Shown one piece after another: positions 4,757 through 5,331 of a DNA stretch of 5,331 bases (the stretch's first letter is position 1; each line of letters begins with the position of its first letter). The position numbers were made by a program, and so were the translations under genes. The notes beneath the pieces were generated by a model, which had not been told where the DNA came from, ran no database searches, and worked only from the letters and a program-made list of their open reading frames with translations. The DNA is from PVC group bacterium (GTDB lineage: Bacteria; Verrucomicrobiota; Kiritimatiellia; CAIKKV01; PXCX01). The stretch lies in contig PXCX01000258.1 in NCBI GenBank assembly GCA_003565195.1, positions 1-5,331 of the forward strand, given 5' to 3'.

Positions 4757-5331
4757 TGACTGATGGAAATCGCAAGGAACTTAAGATCCTCGGATGGCTG
4801 CTCGGCCTGTTTGCCGTGTTTTACTATTTACCGATTGAAAGCGCACGGTTTCAGGGCGCGCTGATCGAAGCGTTCAAACTGGCCAGATGGTACGCGCGGG
4901 AGCATGTGCTGCTTTGCCTGGTGCCGGCCTTTTTCATCGCCGGAGCCATTGGCGTGTTCGTGAGCCGGAATGCGATCATGAAGTATTTCGGTCCGAAAGC
5001 CAGGAAATGGCTTGCCTATTCCGTGGCCTCGGTGTCCGGCACGATTCTGGCCGTCTGTTCCTGCACCGTGCTACCGCTGTTCGGGAGTATTTACCTGCGC
5101 GGGGCGGGATTGGGGCCGGCGATTGCGTTTTTGTATTCGGGACCGGCGATCAACGTGCTGGCGATCGTGCTCACCGCGCGCGTGCTGGGTTGGCAACTGG
5201 GTTTGGCCCGCGCGGTCGGCGCCGTGGTGTTCAGCATCGTGATCGGACTGCTGATGCATTTGATCTTTCTGAAAGAGGAGCGCGCCAAGGCGGCTCAGGC
5301 TCAGGAGTTGCGCCTCGGTGATGACGGGCAA
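4756..5331 (+). CDS. UPF0718/DUF318 (ArsP-like) permease, 3' end beyond the window
   Basis: The reading frame is open from ATG 4756 to the last base (192 codons, no stop), so the gene is cut by the window edge; the family is usually 300-400 residues, so about half is present. It is an inner-membrane permease. Hydrophobic segments lie at about residues 11-27, 51-69, 86-110, 118-140 and 150-171. The diagnostic block is CSCTVLPLFGSIY at 101-113 followed by GPAIAFLYSGPAINVLAIVLT at 120-140; the paired cysteines C101/C103 and the SGPAIN motif recur in this family. The stretch after 172 (KEERAKAAQAQEL) is charged and probably a cytosolic loop between two repeat halves. Some relatives (ArsP) export organoarsenicals, but for most members the substrate is unknown. 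An in-frame TGA at 4750-4752 makes this the earliest start; no clear Shine-Dalgarno site precedes it. Its position behind the ArsR-family gene suggests metal(loid)- or thiol-linked control. Confidence 0.88.
   Translation, partial: MTDGNRKELKILGWLLGLFAVFYYLPIESARFQGALIEAFKLARWYAREHVLLCLVPAFFIAGAIGVFVSRNAIMKYFGPKARKWLAYSVASVSGTILAVCSCTVLPLFGSIYLRGAGLGPAIAFLYSGPAINVLAIVLTARVLGWQLGLARAVGAVVFSIVIGLLMHLIFLKEERAKAAQAQELRLGDDGQ

Noticed and set aside
4887..5321. Plus-strand ORF of 144 codons at the right edge
   Set aside because: It overlaps in another frame the UPF0718 permease from 4756, whose translation shows clear membrane segments and family motifs; this one is Arg/Gly-rich and has none.
1..5331. 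tRNA, rRNA or CRISPR array
   Set aside because: No cloverleaf-like sequence, conserved rRNA segment or regularly spaced repeats were seen; the only close tandem repeat is the two-copy octamer in the operator.

Overview
The window is a 5.3 kb piece of a bacterial chromosome. All confident genes lie on the plus strand and are GC-rich, with two visibly AT-richer gaps at about 4040-4210 and 4524-4755. Shine-Dalgarno-like sites and sigma70-like boxes point to a bacterium. I cannot fix the phylum. The gene set (a beta-CASP nuclease, a bacterial SLC12-type transporter and an ArsR/UPF0718-permease pair) would fit an environmental, possibly anaerobic lineage such as Desulfobacterota, Nitrospirota or the PVC group, but this is only an impression.

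Layout. Bases 1-270 are non-coding or carry decayed sequence, with a plausible promoter near 111-138. Bases 271-1686 encode a complete 471-residue metallo-beta-lactamase/beta-CASP RNA-processing exonuclease-type protein with all its metal-site motifs. After a 21-nt gap, bases 1708-4038 encode a 776-residue SLC12-like (Na-K-Cl cotransporter-type) transporter with a 12-helix membrane half and a C-terminal cytosolic domain; the two genes are probably co-transcribed. A 28-codon ORF overlaps the transporter stop as TGATG and may be a translationally coupled microprotein or a chance ORF. A weak hairpin follows at about 4100-4120.

A second, separately controlled unit begins at about 4165. It has a striking operator/promoter: three copies of the octamer ATTGTTGC (two direct, one inverted), a perfect 20-bp palindrome and a consensus TATAAT placed so close to the regulator ATG that the mRNA should be leaderless. 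The regulator (4212-4523) is an ArsR/SmtB repressor with a CxC metal or metalloid site. Downstream, from 4756 and running off the right edge, is a UPF0718/DUF318 (ArsP-like) permease. The likely logic is a metal(loid)- or thiol-responsive repressor that blocks its own promoter and that of a permease.

The gap between the regulator and the permease holds a roughly 200-bp MITE-like element with about 39-bp imperfect terminal inverted repeats. It is flanked by an 11-bp near-perfect direct repeat (10/11) that looks like a target-site duplication and includes the A of the permease ATG. Removing the element and one repeat copy leaves a 19-nt regulator-permease gap, which suggests that a mobile element split a compact operon without breaking either reading frame. 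This element and the compound operator are the most noteworthy things in the window. I found no wholly unknown multi-gene system, RNA gene or CRISPR array.
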